The notes under the pieces: model-generated
What the model saw: only the letters and a program-made list of their open reading frames with translations
What the model was told of the DNA's origin: nothing
The model's database searches: none
Origin: Cyclina sinensis
Lineage: Eukaryota > Mollusca > Bivalvia > Venerida > Veneridae
Length of the DNA stretch: 64,000 nt
Reading direction: 5' to 3'
Assembly (NCBI GenBank): GCA_012932295.1
Contig: JAAONU010000001.1
Location: forward strand, 54,205,958-54,269,957
Part shown: positions 47,311 to 60,693 of the stretch, in pieces
Layout: every line of letters starts with the position of its first letter
Numbering within the stretch: the stretch's first letter is position 1
Position numbers and translations under genes: made by a program

Positions 47311-48560
47311 ATCGAACTTTCATTTAGCTTGAAATTTTATTATTAAGTTTTAAATTTGAAATTTGAAGCTATGGGTTATGAATTCAAATCATTTTATACC
47401 CCGTTGTGGTTGAATTTGCAGCTTTTTAAAACTGAAATATTGCTTATATTGAAATATATTGAAATATGCTTTTTTTTTCTTACAACCTTGTCGTTGTCTT
47501 GTCAAAATTTTGTACTCGACCCTATTTGTGAATCAGGTTTAAATGTCCAAATTATACAACTATTTAAAGGAAATTTACTTCTAAAAATTAATATAATAAT
47601 AAAAACAGACAGATTCGAATGTAACTTCTTGCGTTTTCTATCTAGCGCAGATGGCATTTGAGGGTTTTAATGAATATAATAACAAAGAAGAGTAACAACT
47701 TGATGGTTAGTAACCTACAATAACCACACTTTTGCAGATGTCACACCACTTTTGTGTTACTCCTAAGATATCGTTCCTTATTTGGTTATATACTATAAAC
47801 ATTGAGCTGTCATGGAAAACCGGCAAATACACTGCAAACAGCTTTGACAAGTAGGAGGTGCTTCACCATTTTATATAGATTTAAAGCATGCGAGAGTCGT
47901 AAACTTTTCATATTTCATGTAAAGCTAAAAAAAGTTTTGTTCTATACAGCTTACATAAACGCATGTATGTTTCGGTCAGCTTTTTAGGAAATACGTTTTT
48001 CAGGTAAATCAAAGTCGAATTACTGTAGGAGACAACTTAGTCAAATTTCCAAAAGATCAGTACTCACAATTTATAAAAGAGCTGATAGTTCAAACCAACG
48101 CATAAGAGGATATTCCGCTAATCAAAAAACCTGTTACTGCTGTTAATCGTTAAAGTTCTATATTGCCGAAAATTGAATTGATCAGTAAATATGTTACATC
48201 CAATGAATATCTGCTAGTATTTTACTTTATTAATAAATAATAATATTGATTATAATGCATAAGAAAGTCTACACGCGATTTCGATAAAGCGTTCATGGCC
48301 TCATATGTTTACACCTTATTTAGATAACCAAACCCTTCAACCAGATTTGCGAACAGCCGACAGCAGGCGTTGTACATGTCGATATTTTAGTGCAGGTCAG
48401 TATTTGCCTGATTCTTTTTATGTTCACGCACGATCTTGGCTTGAAGAACTTGTTAAGGTGGTTCCCTATATTTAATATGACCCTAACGACGAACAAATAA
48501 TAATTATATTAAACGTGAAATCGTTCAAAAAGTTTGCAAAATTTCGACTGGATGAGTCAA
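47311..48560. other. Intergenic; no gene seen
   Basis: AT-rich sequence without recognisable coding or structural signal. Confidence 0.5.
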
Positions 48561-48562
48561 CA

Positions 48563-49146
48563 AGAGCACCGCTGGGCGGAGCATTATATGCCCGAAGGGT
48601 GTTTTCTCTAAGTATGATGCATTTGTGATACAAGGGAGGAAATATTAGGCTTTAAAATCAAATGATTTGCTTTAAATTTTGATTTTTTTTACCTACTGAC
48701 CCAAAAATCAATAGGGGTCATTCACTCAATATGTGCAACCATTATATGAATTTTGAAATCTCTATGAAAAATGGTTCTAAACATTTAGGTCACTGTAACC
48801 CTGACCTTTGACATACTGACCTCAAAATGTATAGGGGTCATCCACTCAATGTGTGCAATCATGATTTAGAGTTTGAAGTCTCTATAACAAATGATTGTCA
48901 AGTTACATGGCGGAAACGGTTTTCAATGCTAAGGTCTATGTGACCTTGACCTTTGAGCTACTGACTCCAAAATCAATAGGGGTCATCCATTCAATATGGG
49001 CAATAATTACATGAAGATAAAAGACTGTAGGCCAAATAGTACTCAAGTTATCATCAGGAAACCAAATTGCTAACAGATGGACGGACAGATTGACGGACGG
49101 ACGGACGCCCTGGACCACAAAGTAATATGCCCCCTTCAGACAAATA
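48563..49146. repeat. Dispersed element with tandem AGGGGTCAT...TGACCTTTGA units
   Basis: It begins CAAGAGCACCGCTGGGCGGA with ATTATATGCCC and ends AAGTAATATGCCCCCTTC after GACGGACGGACGG. Three interior units each hold CAATAGGGGTCATTCACTCA and a TGACCTTTGA block. The interior is related to the array in the CSN1 intron at 7.05-7.9 kb. Confidence 0.8.
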
Positions 49147-49284
49147 AAAATGAATCCGACAAAAATATTCTTTCTTATTCGCAAAACTAAAATACATAAA
49201 GTATTCCATGATAACGTTTGAGCTTTTGTCTCAATGAAGTTGGAATGTACTGTATATTTTTGTAATGACAACTGCCGTTAATAG

Positions 49285-50927
49285 AACAAGAGGGCCATGA
49301 TGGCCCTGTATCGCTCACCTAAGTATGACTGCTTTTTACATATGTGGCTATGGACCTGGTTAACTGACCCCAGATGACCTATTTTCGAACTTTACCTAGA
49401 AATTGTTGAAACAATCTTTCTGATAAATTTCCGGGTTGTTTGAACTGAAAATGTTACCACTAGAGTGTTAACAAGGTTTTTCCATATTTGGGCTCTATGA
49501 CGTAGTTTTATAACCTAGATGTCCCGTATTCAGACTTGAGCTAGAATCATCGAAACAATCTTCCAGGATATTTTGACTGAAAAAGAAGCCTCTAGAGTGT
49601 AGAAAAGGTTTTTCTACTTTCTGGCTCTGTGACCTAGTTTTTGACCCCAGATGGCCCATATCCAAACATGTGCTTCAAATCATCAAAACAACTTTTCTGA
49701 CAAATTTCCAGGACATTGGAGAGAAAATGTATCCTCTAGAATGTTAACAAGGTTTTTCCAAATTTGGGCTCTGTGACCTTGTTTTTGACTCCAGATGACC
49801 TATATTTGAACTTGAGCTAGAAATTATAGAAACAACCTTTCTGACAAATTTTCAAGTTATTTGGAATTAAAATCTTACCTCTAGAGTGTTAACAAGGTTT
49901 TTCCATATTTGGGCTCTGTGACCTAGTTTTTGATCCAAGATAACCCAAACTCGAAGCTGAACTAGAAACCATTAAAACAACTTTTCTGACAAATTTTCAG
50001 GACATTTGGACTAAAAATGTATCCTCTGGAATATTAAAAAGGTTTTTCCATATTTGGGCTCCGTGACCTACTTTTTGAACCCAGATGACCCATATCCAAA
50101 TCAGAGGTAGAAATCATCGAAACAACCTTTCTGACAAATTTCAAGGACATTTGGACTGAAAATATAACCTCTACAGCATTAACAAGGTTTTTCTACTTTT
50201 GGGCTCTGTGACCTAGTTTTTTAGCTCAGATAACCTATCGATCAGAACTGAGCCTGAAATCATTAAAACAATCTTTCTGAGAAATTCCCAGGTTATTTGG
50301 ACTGAAAATGTTACCTCTAGAGTGCTTACAAGACTTTTCCATATTTGGGCTCTGTGACCTAGTTTTTGAACCCAGATGACCTATATTCGAACTTGACTTA
50401 AAAATCATCAAAGCAACCTTTCTGACAAATTTCCAAGATAATTGGACTGAAAATGTAACCTCAGGAGTGTTAATAAGATTTTTCTATTTTTGGGCGCTGT
50501 GACCTAGTTTTTGAACCCAAATGACCCATATTCGAATTTGAGCAAGAAATCATAGAAGCAACCTTTCTGACAAATTTCCAAATTATTTGGGCTGAAAATG
50601 TTACCTCTAGAGTGTTAACAAGGTTTTTCAATTTTTGGGCTCTTTGACCTAGTTTTTGACTCTAGATGACCCATATTCGAACTTACGCCAGAAATCATTA
50701 ATACAACCTTTCTGACAAATTTCCAGGACATTTGGACTGAAAATGTAGCATCTAGAGTGTTAACAAGGTTTTTCTATATTTGGGCTCTGTGGCCTAGTTT
50801 TTCAACCCAGATAACACGTGATCGAACTCTTCTGAGAAATCATTGGGACAAACATCCTGACCAAGTTTCAAGACAATTGAGGCAAAAATGTGACCGCTAG
50901 AGCCTACTCTTCAGGTGAGCTAAATAT
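49285..50927 (+). mobile_element. Composite element with 145-bp tandem monomers, copy C
   Basis: It starts CAAGAGGGCCATGATGGCCC with a CTGTATCGCTCACCT block and ends CTTCAGGTGAGCTAAA. In between, about ten monomers recur every 145-146 bp: anchor AACAAGG/TTTTTCCATATTTGGGCTCT at 49746, 49891, 50036, 50181, 50327, 50472, 50617 and 50762. Words such as TTCTGACAAATTTCCAGG recur too. No open frame. The short palindrome GGGCCATGATGGCCC near one end suggests a Helentron-like non-autonomous element. This class assignment is an inference. Confidence 0.85.
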
Positions 50928-51189
50928 ATTGATAATGAATGACAAATGCAAAATTTAGATGGTGTCACCTGCTGCTTTCTCATATTATGTACTAAACTAT
51001 GGTAGAATGTAAGGTTACTTAAGATAATAATATTGTCTGCAAAACACTAACTGATGTTCATATGCCCGTCTCTTTAATCTGCTCAAGGTCTCCATGCATT
51101 AAATGGTAAATGACTGCCAAGTAATAAGTATTTGTTAAAGCTGCTGAACCTAAGATGACCATAAATGCACATAGTTTTAGATTGTTTTA

Positions 51190-52756
51190 AACAAGAGGGC
51201 CATGATGGCCCTGTATCGCTCACCTAAGTATGACTGCTTTTAACAAAGTTGCTGTGGACCTGGTTAATTGACCCCAGATGACCCATATTTGAACTTGACC
51301 TAGAAATTATAGAAACAATCTCTCTGACAAATTTTAAGGTTATTTGTAATGAAAATGTTACCTCTAGAGTGTAAACAAGGTTTTACCATATTTGGGCTTT
51401 ATGTCCTAGTTTTTTAACCTAGATGTCCCATATCCAAATTTCAGCTTCAAATCATCAAAACAACCTTTCAGACAAATTTCCAGGATATTTGGACTGAAAA
51501 TGTAGCCTCTACAGTGTTTACAGAGTTTTTCGATATCTGGGCTCTCCAGAAGAACCATATTCGAACTTGAGTTAGAAACCATAGAAGTAAGCTTTCTGAC
51601 AAATTTCCAGGTTATTTAGAATTAAGATGTTACCTCTAAATTGTTAACAAGGTTTTTCCATATTTGGGCTCTGTGACCTAGTTTTTAACCCAAGATAACC
51701 CATACTCCAAACTGAGCTAGAAATCATGAAAAAAACTTGTCTGACAATCTTCCAGGATATTTGGACTGAAAATGTAACCTCTGGAGTGTTTTTACATATT
51801 TGGGCCATGTGACCTAGTAGTTTGAACCCAGATGACCATATCCAAGTTTGAGCTAGAAATCATTGAAACAACCTTTCTGACAAATTTCAAGGACATTTGG
51901 ACTGAAAATGTAACCTCTAGAGCATTAACAATGTTTTTTCTACTTTTGGGCTCTGTGACCTTGTTTTTGACCCCAGATAACCTTTATTCAAAACTGAGCT
52001 AGAAATCATTAAAACAATCTTACTGAGAAATTCCCAGGTTATTTGGACTGAAAATGTTACCTCTAGAATGTAAACAAGGTTTTTGCATATTTGGGTTGTG
52101 TGACCTAGTTTTTGACACCAGATAACCCATTTTCTAACTTGACCTAGAAAACATCAAAGCAACCTTTCTGACAAATTTCTAGATTATTTTTGGGCTGAAA
52201 ATGTAAGCTCTGGAGTGTTAACAAGATATTTCTATTTTTGGGCTCTGTGACATAGTTTTTGAACCCAGATAACCCATATTTGAACTTATGCTAGAAATCA
52301 TTAAAACAACCTTTCTGACAAATTTCCAGATTATTTGGGCTGAAATTGTAACCTCTAGAGTGTTAACAAGAATTTTCTATTTTTGGGCTCTGTGACCTAG
52401 TTTTTGAAATCAGATGACCCATATTCAAACTTGAGCTAGAAATCATAGAAGCAACCTTTCTGACAAATTTCCAGATTATTTGTGCTAAAATTGTTACCTC
52501 TAGAGTGTTAACAAGGTTTTTCTATATTTGGGCTCTGTGACCTAGTTTTCCAACCCCAATAACCCATGTTCGAACTCGTCCGAGATATTAATGAGACAAA
52601 CATTCTGACCAAGTTTCATGACAATTGAGGCAAAAATGTGACCACTAGAGTGTTAACAAACTAATTGCGGACGGACGGATGGATGGACGGACGGACGACA
52701 GACAAAAGGTGATCACAAAAGCTCACTCTGTTACTATGTGACAGGTGAGCTAAAAA
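51190..52756 (+). mobile_element. Composite element with 145-bp tandem monomers, copy D
   Basis: Same start (CAAGAGGGCCATGATGGCCC) and monomer as copy C. It ends with GGACGGACGG..., AAAAGCTCACTCTG and GTGACAGGTGAGCTAAAA, so it keeps a terminal hairpin (CTCACTCTGTTAC / GTGACAGGTGAGC) that copy C has lost. It faces copy E at 52880-54313 in inverted orientation. Confidence 0.85.
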
Positions 52757-52879
52757 TCAAGGCGAAAAGACAGTTTTTTGGGTGATACTCATGATGATCC
52801 AGATCTGTAAGGAGTTGCATTTGATTAAAATGTAAAAATAATTTTACGTTAAGAATCAAACACAAAGTTTTTGGAGTTA

Positions 52880-54313
52880 TCTGTCACGTAGTGACAGAGT
52901 GAGCTTTTCCGATCACCTTTTGTCCGTCGTCTGTCTGTCCGTCCGTCCGTTAACAATTGGTTTGTTAACACTCTAGTGGTCACATTTTTGCCTCAATTGT
53001 CATGAAACTTGGTCAGGATGTTTGTCTCATTTATATCTCGGACGAGTTCGAACATGGGTTATCAGGGTTGGAAAACTAGGTCACAGAGCCCAAATATAGA
53101 AAAACCTTGTTAACACTCTAGAGGCTACTTTTTCAGTCCAAATATCCTGGAAAATTGTCAGAAATGTTCTAATTATGATTTCTAGCTCAAGTTCAAATAT
53201 GGGTCATCTGGGTTCAAAAACTAGGTCAAGGAGCCCAAAAATAGGAAAAAATCTTGTTAACACTCTAGAGGTTACATTTTCATCCCAAATAATCTGGAAA
53301 TTTGTCAGAAAGGTTGCTTCAAAGATTTATAGCACAAGTTCAAATATGGGTCATCTGGGTTCAAAAACTAGGTCACAGAGCTCAAAAATAGAAAAATCTT
53401 GTAAACACTCTAGAGGTTACATTTTCAGTCCAAATAATCTAGAAATTTGTCAGAAAAATTGCTTTGAGGATTTCTAGATCGAGTTCGAGTATGGGTCATC
53501 TGGGGTCACAAACTAGGTCACAGAGTCCAAATATGGAAAAACCTTGTTAATATTCTAAAGGTAGCATTTTCAGTACAAATAACCTGGAAATTTGTCAGAA
53601 AGACTCTATGGATGATTTCCAGCTCAGTTTTGAATATAGGTTCTCTGGGGTCAAAAACTAGGTCACAGAGCCCGAAAGTAGAAAAACATTGTAAAAGCTC
53701 TAGAGGTTACATTTTTAGTCTAAATGTCCTTGAAATTTGTCAGAAAGGTTGTTTCAATGATTTCTAGCTCAAATTTGGATATGGGTCATCTGGGATCAAA
53801 AACTACGTCACATGGTACAAATATGTAAAAAACTTTTTAACACTCCAGAGGTTACATTTTCAGTCCAAATACCCTAGAAATTTGTCAGACAGGATTTTTT
53901 GATGATTTCTAGCTCAAGTTGGAGTATGGGTCATCTTGGGTCAAAAACTAGGTCACAGAGCCCAAATATGGAAAAACTTTGTAAACACTCTAGAGGCTAC
54001 ATTTTAAGTCCAAATGTCCTGGAAATCTGTCAGATAGGTTGTTTTGATGATTTGTAGCTCAAGTTTGGATATGGGTTATCTGGGGTCAAAAACTAGGTCA
54101 CAGAGCCTAAATATCGAGAAACCTTGTTAACACTCTAGATGCTACTTTTTCAGTCCAAATATCCTGGAAATTTGTCAAAGAGATTGTTTCAATAATTTCT
54201 AGGTCAAGTTCGAATATGGGTCATCTGGGGTCAATTAAAAAGGTCCATAGCAACTTTGTTAAAAGCTGTCATACTCAGGTGAGTGATACAGGGCCATCAC
54301 GACCCTCTTGTTT
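52880..54313 (-). mobile_element. Composite element with 145-bp tandem monomers, copy E (inverted)
   Basis: Reads as the complement of copy D: CTGTCACGTAGTGACAG then AGTGAGCTTTTCCGATCACC, TCCGTCCGTCCG, monomers with GAAAAACCTTGTTAACACTC and AACTAGGTCACAGAGCCCAA, and a terminus AGTGATACAGGGCCATCACG...CTCTTGTTT. The spacer to copy D is only about 120 bp. The long open frames here come from the repeat. Confidence 0.85.
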
Positions 54314-54977
54314 GAATAGTATGGATTTTTATTTGCTAATAACAGTGTCATTCTTATAGTCTATTACAATGACCCTGCATTTAACAGCAGGGCTGAGGAC
54401 TTTCCTAGAAACAGACAGGTTTAAGAGAGGTCTTGAAACAAAAAACTGATATATAGCTAATCTGAGTTTTTAATAAGACAAAAAAATAATAACTGACATA
54501 AAATGTTAAAAGCAATGTAATGTAGTGAGAATTCATAAAAGTTTCAGTAAATCAGTCACATATAGACATAAAGTATCACAGACAATGATAGGAAGGTAGG
54601 CATGATTTCTGTACCTTCTTGAACTTTTCATTAGATTTCATATTCTTTACACTGAATTAAGACTATTTTGTATATAAACAACATGTTTGTGACAGAATAA
54701 ATGAAGCATTATCTTGCTGAACCTGAACTCTTCTGTCAACCAGATACAGATTTCATAGCCATAGAGGTTAGACAGTGTCACTGTGACAATGGCCAAGAAA
54801 TATTCTGTCAACATATAGTTTATAAGATCTATTTTTCGAAGTTCTTCAAAGTTTGTAGGGTTTCAGAATACAGGTTTATCTGAATATTTCTATTTCATTA
54901 ACATTTTTTTCCAATTAAATCTGTTGTTCAGGGCACTAAAAACGATGGCATTTGTAAACAACCATGTTGTATAAATC
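54314..54977. other. Downstream flank of the small unidentified gene
   Basis: No coding signal. It may include the 3' UTR of the gene ending at 54978. Confidence 0.45.
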
Positions 54978-57821
54978 TTAGTTGTACGGAAAAAGCTTGG
55001 TTGGTAATGGCCACACCATTTCTGAAAAGAATAAATACAAAAATGTGTAAGCTTTTCATCAAAATTTGCTGCTGAGTAATAATAAGTAATTTCATGTTCT
55101 GCTATTGGTACTATCATTAAAATCTGAAACTGAAAATGGTTGAACAAAATATGCCTGTATGTGAAGCCATCAAATGCAACATAATACGTAATAATGAGCT
55201 ATCAATTTCGAGCATATATTTTGTGTAGTGGATCAAGTTAATTTCCATTTATTCATGATTAATCATTATAACACATTTTTCTGTTTTGGATGCCATGTCT
55301 TCTTAGCAAGAATCATTGTCATCTTTTAACTACAATAACCACAATGCATAGTAGAACAAATTAATTATGACAAAAGTGAACAGTTGTCAGCATTACAGAT
55401 TTACAGTTTAATAGAATAATACATGTTGCATTATTAACATAAAATGTCCTGCCACAAGACACATTTCAAGCAATTAAGAAGACTTTGAACCAAAGGATCT
55501 CAAGAATAAGATTTGTAAGCCCATCCCTTCTGAATATTACGTAAAGAGCTTACTGACTTAATCATATACACATTCTACAAAACATCAGCTCTGTATGTGA
55601 TTGGTACACAAATCCATTTATAACAGTATATCAAATATAAATTTGTAAACTCACCACTTTCCAATGTGACATCAAACGGTTTTTCGTACATGTCTAAATA
55701 TTCTTCTGGCATGATCATTGAGGAGTCATTTTCTTCCAACAAATAGTGGAGATGTGCTGAAAATAGGAATATGTAGCAAGTAAAACCTTAATTCAAAACT
55801 GATTGCTTGCAGCAGTAAAATCTCCTATCAAGACATTTTACTGTCATAATAATTTTCAACTAGACATATTTACTTTGAAAATATACTCAAAATTCTAAGA
55901 CAAAATCAAAATCAAATATTATCTCCTATTTCTGCTAAACTAAAAGTGCATGATTGAATGATCTAAGGCAGATGCTAAGTGAGGAATACAAACTTATGCG
56001 AGTTGTATATAATGAGCAATTCTTCTGTCCAAAAGCATTTTTATTCTGAAATCATTCTGGCCAAAGTTAATGAAGGATAACATCTTTCATTCATATGCAT
56101 TTTTTTTTCAGTAAAATAAAATATCACAAAAGATGACCAACTGTAATCTAAATTATAATTTGAAGAGTAATAGTTTTACCTTGCTGTGGTAGTAGATCTG
56201 GAAACTTTTCATGTAGTGAATCTAATGTTGACTTGAATGCAATCTGAAATTTCATCAGCAATATTTTAGTAAGGAGCTACTGAAGAAGATTTCACACACA
56301 GTGCTTACCTGAAACAAATTCATGTCCAAGTGGGGCTGAATGTCTCTACAGACCAATAACTAAATACCGTATTTCTTTCAATAGATGGCCCTCATCAAAG
56401 AAATACTTGTCCAAATTTATTGTAGAAATGATAACCTAATATCAATATGAAATAATCAAAGAATGCTGTTTATGTGAACATCCCCCTTCTGAAAATTGTC
56501 ACCTTCCCAAACTATGTTTTGAACAAATATTTTGGTCACTGGAGATTTCAATCATATAATATAATGCAGAAGAAGTTTTAAAGTAAAGCAATCATTTCTA
56601 TCAAAGTACCTACTTCAGAATAGAACGTTGTTGAACTAACAACTGAAGGAAATTATTGGAAGCAGTCAAAACCAAACTATTCTTCAATCAGAATTTAACA
56701 TAATTCACAAATAAGACAGTGCAATTACATATTAAAAGTCAATATAATTATGACATAAACTATTACTTTTTGACAGATAAGAACAGTTTCCATTCCCATG
56801 TGTGATTCTGACATCTTAGAAAGCATATCTGTTGTAGTTGAAAGAATTAATGTTTATCCCCTCTCCCCCATATAAATTCCCCAAGTTTTGCGGAAGAAAA
56901 GAAAGAAAAAGATGCAATGAAATAACTTCCAACAAATATGAAATCCTATATTTTATAAACCCTCTCCCCAACACTACCTGACAATCAAACACAACTCAAC
57001 GGTACTTTATTATCATAATGAGGTTGGATTTAAAACTGCTAAAATTCATCGCCCCAAGGGGTGTTTAAATGGAGGTAAAAGGTATGTGTAACTTTATCAG
57101 CAGTATAATATTTTTTACCATGTATGACCTGACAGATATAACAACTACTGTCGAAGTGTTTCTCACCTGGTTACCAAAGTTGAAAGTACTAGGATGACAA
57201 TTACAGAATATTTCGAAAGGAGAAACTTTAGCCTGAGATTAACAGAGAAATTATTATAATGTCTATATCACTTCAAAGGGTTGACATAAATGACAGAAAA
57301 ATGAATTCTGATCTGCATTTAAATCATATATTACTAAATAATGTACTGATAATGGATTGAGCCACATTTTGTTTCAGGTAGAATTAAATATAAAAGTGCA
57401 AGAAAAGTGACTATGTGCATCAAGTGAATTACATCCATACCAATAAATAAAAATCACACACAAATCATAGAGAAGTTCTAAACCAACTAAACTATGGTGA
57501 TTTATTTAAGAAAGTTTGAAGAAAAGTCTACATTTTGCATAAAAAGCCATTTTCATAAACAATTACACCATCCAAATACAAAGACATGCATCTGTTTCAG
57601 GTTTTCACCAATTCAAATACTGGTAATTTATCACCATGCACTTGCTTATGAAATAATCCTGGGTACAAAATCATACAGGGTATATCAATACACCATGCTG
57701 CATAAAAAAGTCAGCAAACCAAGTAAAAAAATATTCCCCTCCATGTGAAACCTGTCAAAACTTCTAAATAAAAATTTACCAAATCCTCTTCGTTTAAAAA
57801 GCATGATCCATCAGGCGACAT
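54978..57821 (-). CDS. Small five-exon gene of unknown function (105 residues)
   Basis: Exons in transcript order: 57780-57821, 57167-57232, 56180-56243, 55655-55756, 54978-55021. All have AG/GT borders and consistent phases (0, 0, 1, 1), and end in TAA at 54978-54980. Product outline: MSPDGSCFLNEEDL, AKVSPFEIFCNCHPSTFNFG, IAFKSTLDSLHEKFPDLLP, HLHYLLEENDSSMIMPEEYL, DMYEKPFDVTLES, EMVWPLPTKLFPYN. It is acidic, with no signal peptide, no membrane segment and no motif I can name. The ATG directly follows an acceptor (AATTTAG), so a 5' non-coding exon, or further coding exons upstream of 57.8 kb, may exist. Five short exons with matching phases make chance unlikely, but I do not recognise the family. 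Confidence 0.65.
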
Positions 57822-58354
57822 CTAAATTATAATCTCAACATAACATTTTGAATGATATAATACGCTAAATGTTTAAAACAACAACAACAACAAAATAATA
57901 TATAAGATGGACATAGAAGGTGTTCTTTCATAACAGAAAATAACATAAAACTTAATAATGTCAATTCAAAAAAAGTAAAATGAAATAATGAATCTTGTGC
58001 ATTTAATTCCACCTTTATGAAATCTATTCATACATGAAGTTTCAAGTTTATATCTTCAAGGGTCTTTGGAATACAGTTCAATTAAAAATCAACTGTGAAA
58101 ATTTAACAAAGGCCAACAACTTAAAAAATAAAGTTACAGTTCTTCGGCACTGTTTATGAGTTCTATTCACACATGAAGTTTCGAAACTGACAAAAGTATA
58201 AAAATTAGCACAAAGCAATAACTAGTAGAAAAGTATTATTAATGAAATGTTATGGTTCTTGTGCAGAACAATCTTCCTTTATGAGACCTGTCTATTCTGA
58301 AGTTTCAAGTTTGTATCTTCATGGAGAATACAAAAAACAAAGTATAAAAATTTA

Positions 58355-60693
58355 AACAAGAGGGCCATGATGGCCCTGGATCGCTCACCTGAGTACTTTG
58401 GCTGTAGGTTTGCTGTTAAGCAGTATTTCATTATTAATTGAATATATGTAAGTGCCTACAAACCAAATATGTAAAATATCAGTAAATAAATAAAGGCTCT
58501 ATGACAGAAAGTAGAAATATCTATTGTAAGCTATGGTGACCTTGACCTTGACCCAGTGACCTCAAACCGTACCCATGGGTAGAGGTCCATGCAAGGAACC
58601 TCTATACTGAATATCAAAGATATTGGTCTATAAATGAAGGCTCTATGAGGTACAGTAGATAAATCTTCTTTTAGCCTCCGTGACCTTTAACCTAATCCAA
58701 TAATTTGAAAAAGCTTGATAAAGCTTGCTTCATGCCAAATTTTAAAATTCTAGGTCTTGTGGTTTCAGACAAGAAGATTTTTAAAGATTTTCTTCTATAT
58801 TGTTATTTAAAACTTGTGACCCCTCTGGCGGGGCAAATAGTGACCCCAGGGACATTTTTCTAACAAACTTGGTAGAGGTCCACTAGACAATGCTACACAC
58901 AAAATATCTAAGCTCTGTAACTTATGGTTTCTGACAAGAAGTTCTTTTAAAGATTTTCTTATATAACTCTATGTAAAACTAGTGGCCCCTGGGGCGGGGC
59001 CATTTTTGACCCAGAGGCCAGGATTTGAACAAACTTGGTAGAGGTCCACTAGACAATGCTACATACCAAATATCTTAACTGTAGGCCTTTTTGTTTCTGA
59101 CAAGAAGATTTTTTAGTTTTTCCTATATAATTCTATGTAAAACAAGTGACCCCGGGGCGGGGCCATTTTTGACCCAGAGGCCAGGATTTGAACAAACTTG
59201 GTAGAGGTCCACTAGACAATGCTACACACCAAATATCTAAGCTCTATAACTTACGGTTTCTGACAAGAAGATTTTTTAAGATTTTCCTATATAACTCTAT
59301 GTAAAACTAGTGGCCCCTGGGGCGGGGTCATTTTTGACCCAGAGGCCAGGATTTGAACAAACTTGGTAGAGGTCCACTAGACAATGCTACACACCAAATA
59401 TCTAAGCTCTATAACTTACGGTTTCTGACAAGAAGATTTTTTAAGATTTTCCTATATAACTCTATGTAAAACTAGTGGCCCCTAGGGCGGGGCCATTTTG
59501 GACCCAGAGGCCATGATTTGAACAAACTTGGTAGAAGTCCACTAGACAATGCTACAAACCAAATATCTAAGCTCTATAACTTAAGGTTTCTGACAAGAAG
59601 ATTTTTTAAGATTTTCTTATATAACACTATGTAAAACAAGTGGCCCCTGGGGCGGGGTCACTGTTGACCCAGAGGCCATGATTTGAACAAACTTCGTAGA
59701 GGTCCACTAGACAATGCTACACACTAAATATCTAAGCTCTATAACTTACGGTTTCTGACAAGAAGATTTTTTAAGATTTTCTTATATAACTCTATGTAAA
59801 ACTAGTGGCCCCTGGGGTGGGGCCATTTTTGACCCAGAGGCCATGATTTGAACAAACTTGGTAGAAGTCCACTAGACAATGCTACACACCAAATATCTAA
59901 GCTCTATAACTTACGGTTTCTGACAAGAAGATTTTTTTAAGATTTTCCTATATAACTCTATGTAAAACTAGTGGCCCCTGGGGCGGGGCCATTTTGGACC
60001 CAGAGGCCATGATTTGAACAAACTTGGTAGAAGTCCACTAGACAATGCTACACACCAAATATCTAAACTCTATAACTTACGGTTTCTGACAAGAAGATTT
60101 TTTAAGATTTTCCTATATAACTCTATGTAAAACTAGTGGCCCCTGGGGCGGGGTCACTTTTGACCCAGAGGCCATGATTTGAACAAACTTGGTAGAGGTC
60201 CACTAGAGAATGCTACATACCAAATATCCTAACTCTAGGCCTTGTGGTTTCTGACAAGAAGATTTTCAAGTTTTCCCTATATAACTCTATGTAAAATCAA
60301 CTGACCCCTGGGGTGGGGTCAGTTTTGTCCCCAGGGACATAATTTGAACAAACTTGGTAGAGGTCCACTAGATGATGCTTCATACCAAATATCAAAGCTC
60401 CAGGCCTTGTGGTTTCGGAGAAGAAGATTTTTAAAGATCCAACTTATAAAATCTATTTTTAGCTCCAGTGAACCAGAAATGCAATGGACCAGAACCATTT
60501 GAACAATCTTGGTAGAGCTTCATGCAAGGAACATCCCAGGCAAGTTTCATTAAATTTGCCCCATTGGTTTCAGAGGAGATGTCGTTTGAATGAAAAGTTG
60601 ACGACGGATGGACGGACTGACGGACGACGGACGACGGACAAAGACCGATCAGAAAAGCTCACCCTGAGCACTTTGTGCTCAGGTGAGCTAAAA
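58355..60693 (+). mobile_element. Composite element with about ten 165-bp tandem monomers
   Basis: It starts CAAGAGGGCCATGATGGCCC with a CTGGATCGCTCACCTGAG block and ends AAAGCTCACCCTGAGCACTT then GTGCTCAGGTGAGCTAAAA, a strong hairpin. The monomer anchor AACAAACTTGGTAGAGGTCC recurs at 59029, 59191, 59356, 59521, 59686, 59851, 60017, 60182 and 60347, a period of 165 bp. The inner monomers are nearly identical. It shares termini with copies C-E but has an unrelated monomer. Near the 3' end it has GACGGACTGACGGACGACGG. No coding capacity. Confidence 0.9.

Noticed and set aside
47030..47323. Minus-strand open frame with four near-identical 19-residue repeats
   Set aside because: It is a by-product of the 57-bp minisatellite, whose period is a multiple of three. 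There is no splice or start context.
53175..53477. Plus-strand 100-codon open frame
   Set aside because: It lies entirely in the 145-bp tandem monomers of repeat copy E. The repeats keep a frame open by chance.
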